From positions 1 to 33,656 of the IMG/VR virus record IMGVR_UViG_3300013006_000078: DNA of 33,656 bases. One strand, given 5' to 3'. Below are positions 15,459 to 23,798 of the stretch, in pieces. The stretch's first letter is position 1. Every line of letters begins with the position of its first letter. The notes under the pieces are model-generated. The model made no database searches and was not told the DNA's origin. It saw only the letters and a program-made list of their open reading frames with translations. The position numbers and the translations under genes are program-made. Source of the DNA: a virus.

Positions 15459-16081
15459 TCTGATGAAGTGATTCTGCTGTTTGCGCTTAGAACGTAACGA
15501 TCCTGCTTGCCTCGATAGGGCAAGGCCGAATGTTGGATCCAACTGGGGAACAATATCAACATTCCCGGTTCGGCCAAGATGTCTATGCTGTTGTCACGTG
15601 ATATGTACAATGTTCCTGTATCAGTATGCATGGTGGTATTGGGGTTGTAAAAACGGTTTAGGCCATTTTTTGTTGCGCCGTCCATGTCTCCACAATCAAG
15701 ATAATAAATGCAACTCCATGTGCTGTTGGGATGTATGTGCATGTCGTGATATCCACCATCACGTGTGATATGACACCAAGATTCGTGCAGTTCAACTTGA
15801 ACATTTGTGCCAGGCGGCCAATAACGTTTGTTGGCATTATTGCTGGCTTGGAACATACAATTTTTTACCCAGTCGGCCCAGGCTCTAACTGCAGGACTAG
15901 GATATTCCACAAAGTCAAACCCGCTTTCGTACAAGCCCCTTTTAGCGTCAGGTGCTATATTACTAACGTAATTTTGTTTTTCAAGATCCTGACAAACTGT
16001 CTTGAGTTCTTGTGCATGTTTTTTGTGATCGGACCAGTCAAAGTTGTAAAACATTGTTGGCCATAGTGGCATTGGTTGCAT
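15455..16081 (-). CDS. 2-oxoglutarate/Fe(II)-dependent oxygenase-like protein
   Basis: This 208-residue protein has the pattern of the 2OG-Fe(II) oxygenase family common in marine phages: HDMHIHPNSTWSCIYYL with the first metal ligands near His112-His117, then PGMLILFPSWIQHSALPY with the distal ligand His184, and Arg195 placed to bind 2-oxoglutarate. Such enzymes hydroxylate protein, nucleotide or small-molecule substrates; the target here is unknown. A TTAAATA motif (16090-16096) lies only 8 nt before the ATG with no clear ribosome site. The gene follows the terminator at 16104-16129. Confidence 0.8.
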   Translation of the reverse strand: MQPMPLWPTMFYNFDWSDHKKHAQELKTVCQDLEKQNYVSNIAPDAKRGLYESGFDFVEYPSPAVRAWADWVKNCMFQASNNANKRYWPPGTNVQVELHESWCHITRDGGYHDMHIHPNSTWSCIYYLDCGDMDGATKNGLNRFYNPNTTMHTDTGTLYISRDNSIDILAEPGMLILFPSWIQHSALPYRGKQDRYVLSANSRITSSE

Positions 16082-16089
16082 AGTATGAG

Positions 16090-16096
16090 TATTTAA
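16090..16096 (-). promoter_or_regulatory. Possible promoter TTAAATA close to the oxygenase start
   Basis: TTAAATA on the minus strand ends 8 nt before the ATG at 16081, directly after the terminator of the upstream gene. If used, transcription would begin at or near the start codon. Confidence 0.35.
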
Positions 16097-16103
16097 CAGC
16101 CAA

Positions 16104-16129
16104 AGAAAAACCCTGGAATAAATCCAGGG
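16104..16129 (-). terminator. Rho-independent terminator
   Basis: On the minus strand a perfect 7-bp stem CCCTGGA/TCCAGGG with a 5-nt loop is followed by a T-rich run (TTTTTCTTT). It lies 23 nt after the stop of the 153-residue gene and isolates it from the oxygenase. Confidence 0.85.
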
Positions 16130-16152
16130 CTGTTTGTAAGAGTAAAACTCTA

Positions 16153-16614
16153 TTAAGCTAGTTTGAAGCCAGCAGTTGTAACGTCTGTACCGCTAACGTT
16201 AACACCTGTTACAGTGCCATCGCTGGCTGTGATTTGAACGTTGCCAAGTGCACGGAGGCTAGCTTGCAATGTAGTTGTAGTCCAAGCGGCCTGTGGATAA
16301 ACACCAATGCTGATTTGACCACTAGTGTCAGCTTCGACTTGATACATAGCAACAGTGGCTGTCTTCTGAATGTCTTGCATCAATTGGTTAACAACACCGG
16401 GTGTGAACACGCCGCCGCTGTAGCTGCCAAGTTGAGGGCGCAAGTCGATTGCTTGGTTAGAACCGTTTTCAACAATAATCTTGAAAAAGTCAAGCTTGGG
16501 ACCAGCCATCTGCACCAAGGCAGCTGAACTGATGGTACCAGTTTGTGGACCATTGTTAATGTCCATTGCAAATACTGGTTGCGAATCACCATTGAAGGGT
16601 GGAAAATATGCCAT
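16153..16614 (-). CDS. Small probable virion structural protein
   Basis: The protein is 153 residues when started at ATG 16614, which has a strong AGGAG site 8 nt upstream; an in-frame GTG at 16641 is weaker. It is rich in Gly, Ala, Thr, Val and Asn, with alternating hydrophobic residues that suggest beta structure, especially in the C-terminal half (VQITASDGTVTGVNVSGTDV). It has no signal peptide or membrane segment. A dedicated CTAAATA promoter, strong ribosome site and own terminator imply high, separate expression, as for a head decoration or tail protein. I cannot name the family. Confidence 0.75.
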   Translation of the reverse strand: MAYFPPFNGDSQPVFAMDINNGPQTGTISSAALVQMAGPKLDFFKIIVENGSNQAIDLRPQLGSYSGGVFTPGVVNQLMQDIQKTATVAMYQVEADTSGQISIGVYPQAAWTTTTLQASLRALGNVQITASDGTVTGVNVSGTDVTTAGFKLA

Positions 16615-16655
16615 TTTAAAATCTCCTAAGTTAGTGGCCACATTGGGCCTACTTT

Positions 16656-16662
16656 TATTTAG
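16656..16662 (-). promoter_or_regulatory. Late-type promoter CTAAATA for the 153-residue gene
   Basis: CTAAATA on the minus strand lies 41 nt upstream of ATG 16614, in the gap after the nucleotidyltransferase gene. Together with the terminator at 16104-16129 it defines a monocistronic unit. Confidence 0.6.
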
Positions 16663-16676
16663 TCAATTGATAAAAA

Positions 16677-18608
16677 TTACTGGGGTTGAGGATTGTTTCT
16701 AGCACGGTTTTGTGCGGCAAAAGCGTCTGACCCAAAACGTCCCACAGCTTTGCTATAGCCTGCAGGGGTGGCCATAACCCAGCCTTCTTGCCCGGGGTGC
16801 TGTGCATCTAGCTGACCACGAATACCTTCTTTGATGTCGTGTAGTAACAAGAATGCTTGAAAAGCCGCTTGCATGCCGGCCTGTCGCTGTGGGTCGTTTA
16901 CATAGTTGGCAATGTTGTTGTACTTGCTGGTAGTTACTTTGCCCTGCAACCATTTACCAAACTCAGGCAATAGTGTTTGCGGGTTGAGACGTTGTCCCAC
17001 TTTGGTGTTTACATAGTCTACACACAATCTGGCCAGGTCAGCAATCTTGGCATCACGCATGGCAGCAGGATCAAACAACTTGTTGATGTTGGCACCTTGT
17101 GTGGCCACAATGTTTTGTAACTGTTTGACTTTGGCAGCATCAGGCACGATAGAACTTGGTACTGATGTTGCGGGATCAGCTAGCAATAAACCCGGCACAT
17201 TATTAAATGCAACACCTTTTAAAGGTTGTCGAGGTGCATTCTGATCTGCATACATTGTGTGCATGGCCACGCCCACTTGGCTTGCACCAATTCGTTTGCC
17301 CAGTGCGCTGTTTACAGGAATCTGATAAGTCACGGTGTTGGGGGTAAACACATAGCGTCCATTCTCCACAGGAGGTGTAGCCATGTACAATAGATCGCCC
17401 TTGACATAACCACGAAAATCTTGGGGCAATGCGGCATCAAGCATGGGCCACAACTGAGTGTAAATGGGTGCAAGTTGTTTTACACGATTGGCTTGTGCGC
17501 CTTTGGCCACTGCATTAGCATCACGTTGTGCCATGTTTTTAGTAATAGCATCAGGGCTGGTAAACAATCCGTCATATCCTTTGGCATCAAACCCGGATCC
17601 ATCTGTAAGTACAAATTCACCGGTACCGGGCTTGCGGCCAAATATGATAGCTGGTTTGCCGTCCCACTTTACTGTGGTTGTTTCGCCAGGTGCGGCTGCG
17701 GCGTGTTGCACAATGTTCAGTGCTTGCTGGATGCCAGCTGTGCCGTTGCGGAACACCATGTCTTCCAGGTGTTCAATGCCTTTGGCCTGGCCACCTACTC
17801 CGGCTTGTTCGGCTTCCACAAGTGGTTGCATACCTTGGTTGACAATACGGTCACGTAGTCGGGCCAGGAAGTTAACTTCGTTGTACTCCATGTACAAGCT
17901 TTCTTTAACTTGGCCGGGCTCTTGCAACCCTTCACGAGCCAAGTATTCACGGAAATCTGCTAGCTTGGCATCACGTTGTGGATCTTTTGCTAGAGCTTGA
18001 TAAATTGTTTCTACATTTTTTAAATCATTTCGATCATGCCCGGGTCCAAGCAATGCATTGGCCACATAGTCAGGGTCCATGCCGCCGCTGACTAACTGAT
18101 TTGTTGTGCGACTCAGCATACCATTGGCACCAACTTTGAGTCCTTGTTGCTTGGCAATTGAACTCATCAAGATGTTTCTGTACACTCCTTTGTAGTTGCT
18201 GTCGGTGCCGCCAGCATAGAAGAATGTGCCCCAATCCAAGTTGGGGAAAAACATAAAATCTGTTTGTACATAGCCATTTTTGGCATCGCCGGCAATGGGG
18301 GTTTTAAAGTGTACTTCGCCTTTTTTTACAACCCATTCACGTGGATCTTGTCCTTGGCTTTGAATATACTGTGACAGTTTGGCAGCAACCTGATCTTTGT
18401 TGATGTTGTTTAAATCAACTGCCATGTCTAGATCTCCGGAACTTGGAGCTCGTCCGGTTGACCCCAACCAACGGTCTTGTGGAAACTTGATACCTGTTAC
18501 TTTTTCTAAGTAGGCCACAGTGGCAGGTACGTCAGCTCGGTTGATACGCTGTGTTAGTGGTTGTCCTTGGGCATCTTTAAAAACATTGCCGCCTTCATTA
18601 ATCTGCAT
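16677..18608 (-). CDS. Nucleotidyltransferase fused to a ligase-like KWDG domain
   Basis: This 643-residue protein has two recognisable parts. Residues about 30-190 contain the pol-beta nucleotidyltransferase signature: Gly49-Ser50, Asp59-X-Asp61 (SGDLDMAVD), and a third carboxylate candidate Asp117 in VQTDFMF. Residues about 270-560 carry TTVKWDGKPAIIFGR (Lys314, Asp316, Gly317) and later GYVKGDLLYMA (399-409), which resemble motif I (KxDG) and motif III of the DNA/RNA ligase superfamily. I recall similar KWDG proteins as a conserved unknown family in cyanophages. Substrates are unknown; RNA or DNA end modification or repair is the natural guess. It overlaps the upstream small gene by 11 nt. 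Confidence 0.7.
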   Translation of the reverse strand: MQINEGGNVFKDAQGQPLTQRINRADVPATVAYLEKVTGIKFPQDRWLGSTGRAPSSGDLDMAVDLNNINKDQVAAKLSQYIQSQGQDPREWVVKKGEVHFKTPIAGDAKNGYVQTDFMFFPNLDWGTFFYAGGTDSNYKGVYRNILMSSIAKQQGLKVGANGMLSRTTNQLVSGGMDPDYVANALLGPGHDRNDLKNVETIYQALAKDPQRDAKLADFREYLAREGLQEPGQVKESLYMEYNEVNFLARLRDRIVNQGMQPLVEAEQAGVGGQAKGIEHLEDMVFRNGTAGIQQALNIVQHAAAAPGETTTVKWDGKPAIIFGRKPGTGEFVLTDGSGFDAKGYDGLFTSPDAITKNMAQRDANAVAKGAQANRVKQLAPIYTQLWPMLDAALPQDFRGYVKGDLLYMATPPVENGRYVFTPNTVTYQIPVNSALGKRIGASQVGVAMHTMYADQNAPRQPLKGVAFNNVPGLLLADPATSVPSSIVPDAAKVKQLQNIVATQGANINKLFDPAAMRDAKIADLARLCVDYVNTKVGQRLNPQTLLPEFGKWLQGKVTTSKYNNIANYVNDPQRQAGMQAAFQAFLLLHDIKEGIRGQLDAQHPGQEGWVMATPAGYSKAVGRFGSDAFAAQNRARNNPQPQ

Positions 18609-18855
18609 CTGTTCGCCTTACTGATCTTACAAACTTACTAGGGTCTCGGTCACGAATGGCGTTTAACAATTTTCTTGTTAGATTTTCTGCTTGGTCAGAT
18701 GGATAATTAGATTCAATTTGTTCAATTAAACGAATAGCACCTGCAATAACATTGCTTGCACGACTTTCAATAATATATCGACGGTCGTGATCAGGATGCC
18801 TTTCTGAATAGATTGACTCTAATTCTTCTAATATGCTACGTGTTTTTTTCTGCAT
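18598..18855 (-). CDS. Small conserved phage hypothetical upstream of the nucleotidyltransferase
   Basis: This 85-residue protein is all-helical in appearance, with a charged N-terminus (KKTRSILEELESIYSER), a central segment SRASNVIAGAIRLIEQIE, and a C-terminal RDPSKFVRSVRR. It has no known function. It overlaps the nucleotidyltransferase gene by 11 nt, so the two are coupled. A CTAAATA motif lies 18 nt upstream. Its start region is back to back with the plus-strand gene that begins about 30 nt away. Confidence 0.65.
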   Translation of the reverse strand: MQKKTRSILEELESIYSERHPDHDRRYIIESRASNVIAGAIRLIEQIESNYPSDQAENLTRKLLNAIRDRDPSKFVRSVRRTDAD

Positions 18856-18873
18856 AGTTGTTTGATTTTTATT

Positions 18874-18880
18874 TATTTAG
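18874..18880 (-). promoter_or_regulatory. Late-type promoter CTAAATA in the divergent region
   Basis: CTAAATA (continuing as AATAAA) on the minus strand lies 18 nt upstream of the ATG at 18855. It sits in the short divergent gap just before the plus-strand gene. No convincing promoter could be read for the plus-strand direction; a TATAAG element at 18893-18898 is the only candidate. Confidence 0.5.
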
Positions 18881-18884
18881 TGAA

Positions 18885-20102
18885 ATGGTATCTATAAGTA
18901 TTGGAATGGACAACGCCTTTCCCCAACCATACCCTAGCCAATTTGATTTACGCGGAGAATCCATGACATGTTATGGATCAGATTTTAGAAATATCATTGA
19001 TTACACGTTCAACAATCAAGGTTATCGTTCCTTAGAAGATTTTGAAATAACTGATACGGATCCATTATTGGTATGCTTGGGTAGTAGCATTGCCACTGGT
19101 CACGGACTTGAATTATCACAATCATTCTCAAGTATTATAGCACAAAAGTTCAACAAAAAGCTATGGAATCTTGGGCAAGGGTGTTTTAGATCCAGCAATC
19201 AAACCATGCTGGAACAAGTGGAATTTTTAGTCACTACAGATTTAAACATAGATTATTGGGTAATACAATTCACACATATCAACCGCCAAGGCAATCGATC
19301 CAACAGCTATGTTGAATTAGACAATGATGTGTGTATCAAAAACTTTTGTGATATACTGGGGAAAATAACTCGGTTGCTAGCAGGCAAAAAATGGTGTTGG
19401 CTGTTGACCGACTGGAGTGGCAGTGCGTTCCCAAACTGGGTAACCGGCCACCCTAACAAAATTGCCATAGATCCCGACAGTGTAGATTTTGTTCCGGTTA
19501 CAGGTTACGAGCATTTGGCGCCAGGAGACCATGCAATTCGAATGTTAAAGGTGCACCCAGGAACTGAGTGGAATTTGGTCATTGCCAATCAAATTATTGA
19601 CTACTTTGGAACAAATTCCACACGTAGTGGTACTTACTGGCGCAACAAACAAGTGGGCGACACCAGTGCGTTACTTGCACAAGAAGTAGCATGTGTTAAT
19701 TTTTTAAAAAAATATCAAAATTTAACATGGTGTTGGCAAGGATTTTCGGATAATTTTTTCAATTACTGCAACGCAGAATTTACAATAAGCAATACCAATT
19801 ACAATGGCGTGATAATCATCAACAGCCTAATAGGGGTAACCCCGAGGCACTTTGTTGAGTATGTTGATTCTTTGTTGCACGACGATGTTGAAGCAGTTTA
19901 TTTGGCTATAAATCGTTACGAGTTCATCCCAACTAACGACTTGAATATTGATTATCACGATGACCTAGGGCAAAGCATCAAGCAAATTGTACAGCATATT
20001 TCAAAACCTTTTCAGGCCCTGAGCCGGGACTGTCCAGATGTTGATGGGAATCATTTTGTGGGCATGCACGGGCTAGATATTTTTGTTTATGAGCGTAATT
20101 AA
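18885..20102 (+). CDS. SGNH/GDSL-hydrolase-like protein, first gene of the plus-strand island
   Basis: The protein is 405 residues from ATG 18885; ATG 18906 and TTG 18858 are alternatives, and none has a good ribosome site. LLVCLGSSIATGHGLE resembles block I of SGNH hydrolases (nucleophile Ser), NLGQGCFRSSNQ may be block II, and WVIQFTHINRQ sits where block III would be. A His-rich stretch (EHLAPGDHAIRM, then VHPGTEWN) could supply the Asp/His pair. The C-terminal 180 residues are unassigned. Such enzymes remove acyl groups from sugars or lipids. It overlaps the next gene by 14 nt and opens a three-gene unit opposite to its surroundings. Confidence 0.55.
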   Translation: MVSISIGMDNAFPQPYPSQFDLRGESMTCYGSDFRNIIDYTFNNQGYRSLEDFEITDTDPLLVCLGSSIATGHGLELSQSFSSIIAQKFNKKLWNLGQGCFRSSNQTMLEQVEFLVTTDLNIDYWVIQFTHINRQGNRSNSYVELDNDVCIKNFCDILGKITRLLAGKKWCWLLTDWSGSAFPNWVTGHPNKIAIDPDSVDFVPVTGYEHLAPGDHAIRMLKVHPGTEWNLVIANQIIDYFGTNSTRSGTYWRNKQVGDTSALLAQEVACVNFLKKYQNLTWCWQGFSDNFFNYCNAEFTISNTNYNGVIIINSLIGVTPRHFVEYVDSLLHDDVEAVYLAINRYEFIPTNDLNIDYHDDLGQSIKQIVQHISKPFQALSRDCPDVDGNHFVGMHGLDIFVYERN

Positions 20103-20652
20103 TCACTACAGCGAGCTTGACATGCATCCGTTACAACAAACAAGGTTGTACGCACAAGGACATCCTTTAATCAAACTCTGGCGCATGAAAAGAAGAAACA
20201 TTGCATTTATTGAACCTGCGTGGGCCACCTTGATTGATCATGAGCTCGACGGTGATTTTGTATCAATTGACAGTGCTGGATGGTATTTTTCCAACGACTC
20301 AAGACATTGTGTGGCAGTAGAATCAAATCCGTTAAGCAAGAAGTTTTGGTCCGATGTGCATATAGAACACGATGTCATGACATGGCACCCTACATATCTT
20401 GAGTTCCACACAGCACTGGCATATTTCTCTGCAGAACATCGGTACTGCACCATAGAAGAGTTTGTGAGTTTTTGCAATCTTTGGTTGCAGTTTCATCCCA
20501 AGCTTGTGATTGGATTAGATCCCACAAAACTCAAATTCAACTATTTAAAATTCAATTTTATTGATTGTGTATCCCAGGGGGTAAAATCAGCACACTTCAA
20601 CATACTTGATCAAAGTAATTTTCATTTGCTGTTTACTATTACAAAATTATGA
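20089..20652 (+). CDS. Hypothetical protein, second gene of the plus-strand island
   Basis: This 187-residue protein starts at ATG 20089, which overlaps the end of the preceding gene by 14 nt; a TTG two codons upstream is less likely. It is not recognised. Hydrophobic strands alternate with charged helices (for example GDFVSIDSAGWYF and PKLVIGLDPTKLKFNYL), suggesting an alpha/beta fold. It has no membrane segment. It is coupled to the next gene by an ATGA overlap. Its function is unknown; the operon context suggests a surface or glycan-related role at most. Confidence 0.65.
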   Translation: MSVINHYSELDMHPLQQTRLYAQGHPLIKLWRMKRRNIAFIEPAWATLIDHELDGDFVSIDSAGWYFSNDSRHCVAVESNPLSKKFWSDVHIEHDVMTWHPTYLEFHTALAYFSAEHRYCTIEEFVSFCNLWLQFHPKLVIGLDPTKLKFNYLKFNFIDCVSQGVKSAHFNILDQSNFHLLFTITKL

Positions 20653-21398
20653 AAACATTAATTTGGTTTCGAGAAGGCCTGAGCGGACACTACTTTAAAT
20701 CTCTAGTAGATGATCAACCAACAGTTGTATCATTCAGGATTGATCCTTGGTGGCCGGGCCTGTATGATACTCCACCAGTGATTGATGCAACAATTAATTG
20801 TGTTTGTCTCCACCCTATTCCCAATTTTGATACGTCGGCGTTTCAAACCGTTGTTACTATACTAGCACATGAAAAAGTTTATCATGCTGCCTACAATGTA
20901 TTTTACAAAAAACTCTTGGTAGAGCATCAGTTGACTGAAGAACATAAAAATTGGCAGTCTGATCCTGTGACCTGGTACGATCGAGCTTATTACAACATAC
21001 AAGAATATGTTGGGCTGTTTCAACAAGATGTGTCAAACAACACCATGACAAACGTAATAAACTTTGATCACATGCTGAAAGAAGAGTACGTTGAATCAGT
21101 ATTCAAACAGCATTTTGATCGTGCCTTGAGTGACAACATGAGATCTATCGTTGTGCGTTATCGAGAACAACAACTTGGGTTGGATTTGGCGTTGAGCGGT
21201 ACCAAAATGTTTGATATTGTGTCTGCCATCCCTGATCAATGCTTTATAGAATCTCCTTGGTTTGCTGCCTATTGTATATACAAATATGAACGCAACAACC
21301 AGCTGGCAGAATCTGATCGGACCTGGAGCATTGATTCGGTAGTGCGTCCAATAGACAAGAAATTTCTACTGCAAATTGCTACTCAATACAACAGCTAG
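20649..21398 (+). CDS. Hypothetical protein, possibly sulfotransferase-like, end of the plus-strand island
   Basis: This 249-residue protein opens with a strand-Gly loop-helix (TLIWFREGLSGHYFKSLVDD). Further on are VVTILAHEKVYHAAYNVFYKKL and NVINFDHMLKEEYVESVFKQHF. This spacing loosely mirrors the sulfotransferase-like gene at 11075-11665 (loop, then a segment placed like the 3'-phosphate motif, then an acidic strand-helix), so a distant relationship is possible but weak. Its TAG stop lies in a CTAG palindrome shared with the TAG stop of the convergent helicase gene; no terminator separates them. Confidence 0.6.
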   Translation: MKTLIWFREGLSGHYFKSLVDDQPTVVSFRIDPWWPGLYDTPPVIDATINCVCLHPIPNFDTSAFQTVVTILAHEKVYHAAYNVFYKKLLVEHQLTEEHKNWQSDPVTWYDRAYYNIQEYVGLFQQDVSNNTMTNVINFDHMLKEEYVESVFKQHFDRALSDNMRSIVVRYREQQLGLDLALSGTKMFDIVSAIPDQCFIESPWFAAYCIYKYERNNQLAESDRTWSIDSVVRPIDKKFLLQIATQYNS

Positions 21399-22837
21399 GA
21401 TTGTTTAATTTGCCCCAACAATTGTTTTAGCTTGGCACTTTGTACGTCTGCTGTAACCTTGGGTGCTTGCTCCCAAGCCGGGGTTCCTGTAGGTCGTTCC
21501 CATTTGGTGTTAGCATTACCTTCAACTTCATCAGCAGAGCGGGCTTGGCTTTTGGCCTTGATTGACTCCATGATTGAACTAGTAGGTGCCCGGAATCCGT
21601 TGCCTTCGTCGCCGCCTTCATCAGTAATACGCATGGTTTCAATGTTATACTCCAAATCAATTTTTTGACCAACGCCGGTCGAGCTTCGAGATTTCATACA
21701 TTGTATCTGATACTTGCCACGCTCTTTCATGGCACGACTAGTAAAGATACCAAACACATTGTCCGCTGTGTTAATTTTACTGATACCACCCGAGATGTGC
21801 GAGTGATCAAATTCGATTTCTTCCACAGCCGAGCGATTCAACTGTGATGCAGTTACCATTAAGATACCTAACTCTTTGGCCAAGTTACGTAATTCCTCAC
21901 TCACATACTTGTCTTTCACAAACAAGTCATTGGGACTGACTTTGGCACTAACTGGCATCAGCAAGTCCAGATAGTCAATCATCATGAAGTCTACTCGGAT
22001 TCCTGTTTGGATCTGTACTTCTTTGATGTAGCTACGAATGTCGTTGATATTGCTTTGTGCCGGTAATGCTTTGACGCGATACTGCCCAGACTTTTTCTGC
22101 ACCATTTTGACTTTTAGTGTTGTGGTGTCAATGTCTTTGCGAATGTCCTTGGTACTCATGTTAGTCAACATAGCATCTGTTCGCAAACTTGTTAGTTCTT
22201 CCGATAACTCTAGTGTGACGTAAACACCACTGAGTCCTTGTTGCAACCAATTAAGCGCAATATTCATCATCACTAGTGACTTACCGGAACCCGACCCGCC
22301 TGCAAAGATATTGAGTTCACCTCGACTAAATCCACCATACAACAATCTGTCCAGTTGTGGCCATCCTGTGCTTACTTGCCCACCCGAGTTAAAGTACTTG
22401 TTGATACGAGCACTGGGATCATCAAAATAATCTGTACCCATGTCCTTGGTAAGAGATATTTGTACAGCATCCTTGATCAGTTTCTCTACAGGATCAAAGT
22501 CTCCTTTTTCCAGCAAGTCTGCTGCCTTTAAAATAGCACGTTCAAGTTCTTGGCGCTTGGTAAATGCTTCAAACTCTTCCATGAACCAAGCAAAGTGTCC
22601 TTCGTTCAAGTCAGGCACATGTTCTAGTTTAACTCCAGTTGTGGCTGCAATTTGTGTGCGGTCAGGTAGTGTTTTGTGTTTGTCACTGTGTTCTTCAATG
22701 AACTCCGCAGCCTTGCGCAAACTTTTGTCAAAGTTGTTGGGATTATAGATGTTTTGCACTCGCACATAACTTTGTGCGTCTTCAAGCATCATTTCAAGGA
22801 ATAGTTTTTGAACGTCAAGTCCGTATTCTTTTAACAA
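21395..22837 (-). CDS. 41: Replicative DNA helicase, T4 gp41/DnaB family
   Basis: This 480-residue protein has an N-terminal helical domain (to about residue 130) and a RecA-type motor with Walker A GGSGSGKS at 180-187, a catalytic-type Glu in VTLELSEE, Walker B ending in Asp288 (MMIDYLDLL), the sensor-like VTASQLNRS and a C-terminal arginine region (CMKSRSS). The last 70 residues are a charged tail. It is the 5'-3' hexameric helicase of the phage replisome, working with the primase encoded just upstream. The best start is TTG at 22837 with AGGA 9 nt before it, overlapping the primase by 23 nt; no suitable ATG exists upstream of conserved sequence. Confidence 0.92.
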   Translation of the reverse strand: MLKEYGLDVQKLFLEMMLEDAQSYVRVQNIYNPNNFDKSLRKAAEFIEEHSDKHKTLPDRTQIAATTGVKLEHVPDLNEGHFAWFMEEFEAFTKRQELERAILKAADLLEKGDFDPVEKLIKDAVQISLTKDMGTDYFDDPSARINKYFNSGGQVSTGWPQLDRLLYGGFSRGELNIFAGGSGSGKSLVMMNIALNWLQQGLSGVYVTLELSEELTSLRTDAMLTNMSTKDIRKDIDTTTLKVKMVQKKSGQYRVKALPAQSNINDIRSYIKEVQIQTGIRVDFMMIDYLDLLMPVSAKVSPNDLFVKDKYVSEELRNLAKELGILMVTASQLNRSAVEEIEFDHSHISGGISKINTADNVFGIFTSRAMKERGKYQIQCMKSRSSTGVGQKIDLEYNIETMRITDEGGDEGNGFRAPTSSIMESIKAKSQARSADEVEGNANTKWERPTGTPAWEQAPKVTADVQSAKLKQLLGQIKQS

Positions 22838-23798
22838 GTTGTTTTTTCCTTAATTCAATTTTGATTTTACTGGTTTCTCTAGCTTGCATAATAGTTAGTA
22901 GTGCACCTAGCTGACCATATTCAATTACTGCATCGTTGACATCTTTAACATGGCTGGGCCAATCGGGAATACTAACTGCCCAACCTAGTTCTACTGCACG
23001 ATCAATCAGTGCAACACCTGCGGTGTCCATGTCAGGTACCACAGTAACTGGCCTACCGAGACTGCGTATGAGTCTTGCTTGCCCATCACTAATGGTATTA
23101 TGCATCACTGCCAGGCCTCCAATGCAGAGCGCATCAAATATGCCTTCCATTACCAGTACATGTTCCCAATCGGCGTGTTGCAAATCCATCCCAAACACAT
23201 AGTTAGGCTGGCTGTCGGAAATGTACTTAGGCTGTTTGTTGTCAAGAAATCTACATGTATAACCCACAATACGGTCATTATGAGTAAACGGAATTACCAC
23301 ATGCGGGCGTGTCCAGTGGATGCCATCATTCTGTTCCTGTATCATGATTGGAAAGTCATCAGGTACGCACCTAGATTGTACATATTCTCGGTAAGTGCCT
23401 TGGCCAGTCAACAACTCAGCAAATGGTGGCAAGTCACGTTCTTCAAATTCAATTGCACTCAGTGTGTTAAATGTTCGTTGTCGATCTTCTAGTATGCCGT
23501 GTATGTTACGATGTTTGAGACTTTCTAAATTAAGATGCTCAATTTCATTATCTGGCACACCCATCCAGCTCAAGAGCCTACGGGCCTTAAAGCTCACTGA
23601 GCGGCCAAGGATAAAGCTAGCGGTGTATCCACAATTGAAGCAGTGGTAACTCCAGCCCTGTTCAGTTGCTTTGAGTCCACCACGTCCGCGCTTGTCAGTG
23701 TTGGCGCCGTTGTGATGACAACACACAGCATTAAAACTCACCCAACCACTGGGTGTTTGTTTGCGTTTGCCAGGAAGATAAGAAAGTATGTCAATCAC
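22815..23798 (-). CDS. 61: DNA primase, T4 gp61-like
   Basis: This 327-residue primase has an N-terminal zinc-ribbon (Cys26/Cys27, His29, Cys53, Cys56 in YHCFNCGY) and a TOPRIM domain (VLVMEGIFDAL with Glu218; VVPDMDTAG with Asp256 and Asp258). It makes RNA primers for lagging-strand synthesis together with the helicase downstream. The start is GTG, overlapping the previous stop as GTGA, and lies 6 nt beyond the -10 of a sigma-70 promoter at 23805-23833, so its mRNA may be leaderless. Primase and helicase then form one transcription unit. Confidence 0.92.
   Translation of the reverse strand: MIDILSYLPGKRKQTPSGWVSFNAVCCHHNGANTDKRGRGGLKATEQGWSYHCFNCGYTASFILGRSVSFKARRLLSWMGVPDNEIEHLNLESLKHRNIHGILEDRQRTFNTLSAIEFEERDLPPFAELLTGQGTYREYVQSRCVPDDFPIMIQEQNDGIHWTRPHVVIPFTHNDRIVGYTCRFLDNKQPKYISDSQPNYVFGMDLQHADWEHVLVMEGIFDALCIGGLAVMHNTISDGQARLIRSLGRPVTVVPDMDTAGVALIDRAVELGWAVSIPDWPSHVKDVNDAVIEYGQLGALLTIMQARETSKIKIELRKKQLVKRIRT

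Noticed and set aside
15459-15542. Longer start for the 140-residue protein next to the oxygenase
   Set aside because: It would overlap the oxygenase by 88 nt; ATG 15458 gives the ATGA junction typical of this genome.
17464-18000. Long plus-strand reading frame (178 codons) opposite the nucleotidyltransferase gene
   Set aside because: It is antisense to a gene with clear motifs, has no recognisable domain or ribosome site, and looks like a shadow frame.
18858-18884. TTG start for the SGNH-like plus-strand gene
   Set aside because: It would run through the divergent promoter region; ATG 18885 (or 18906) is more plausible.
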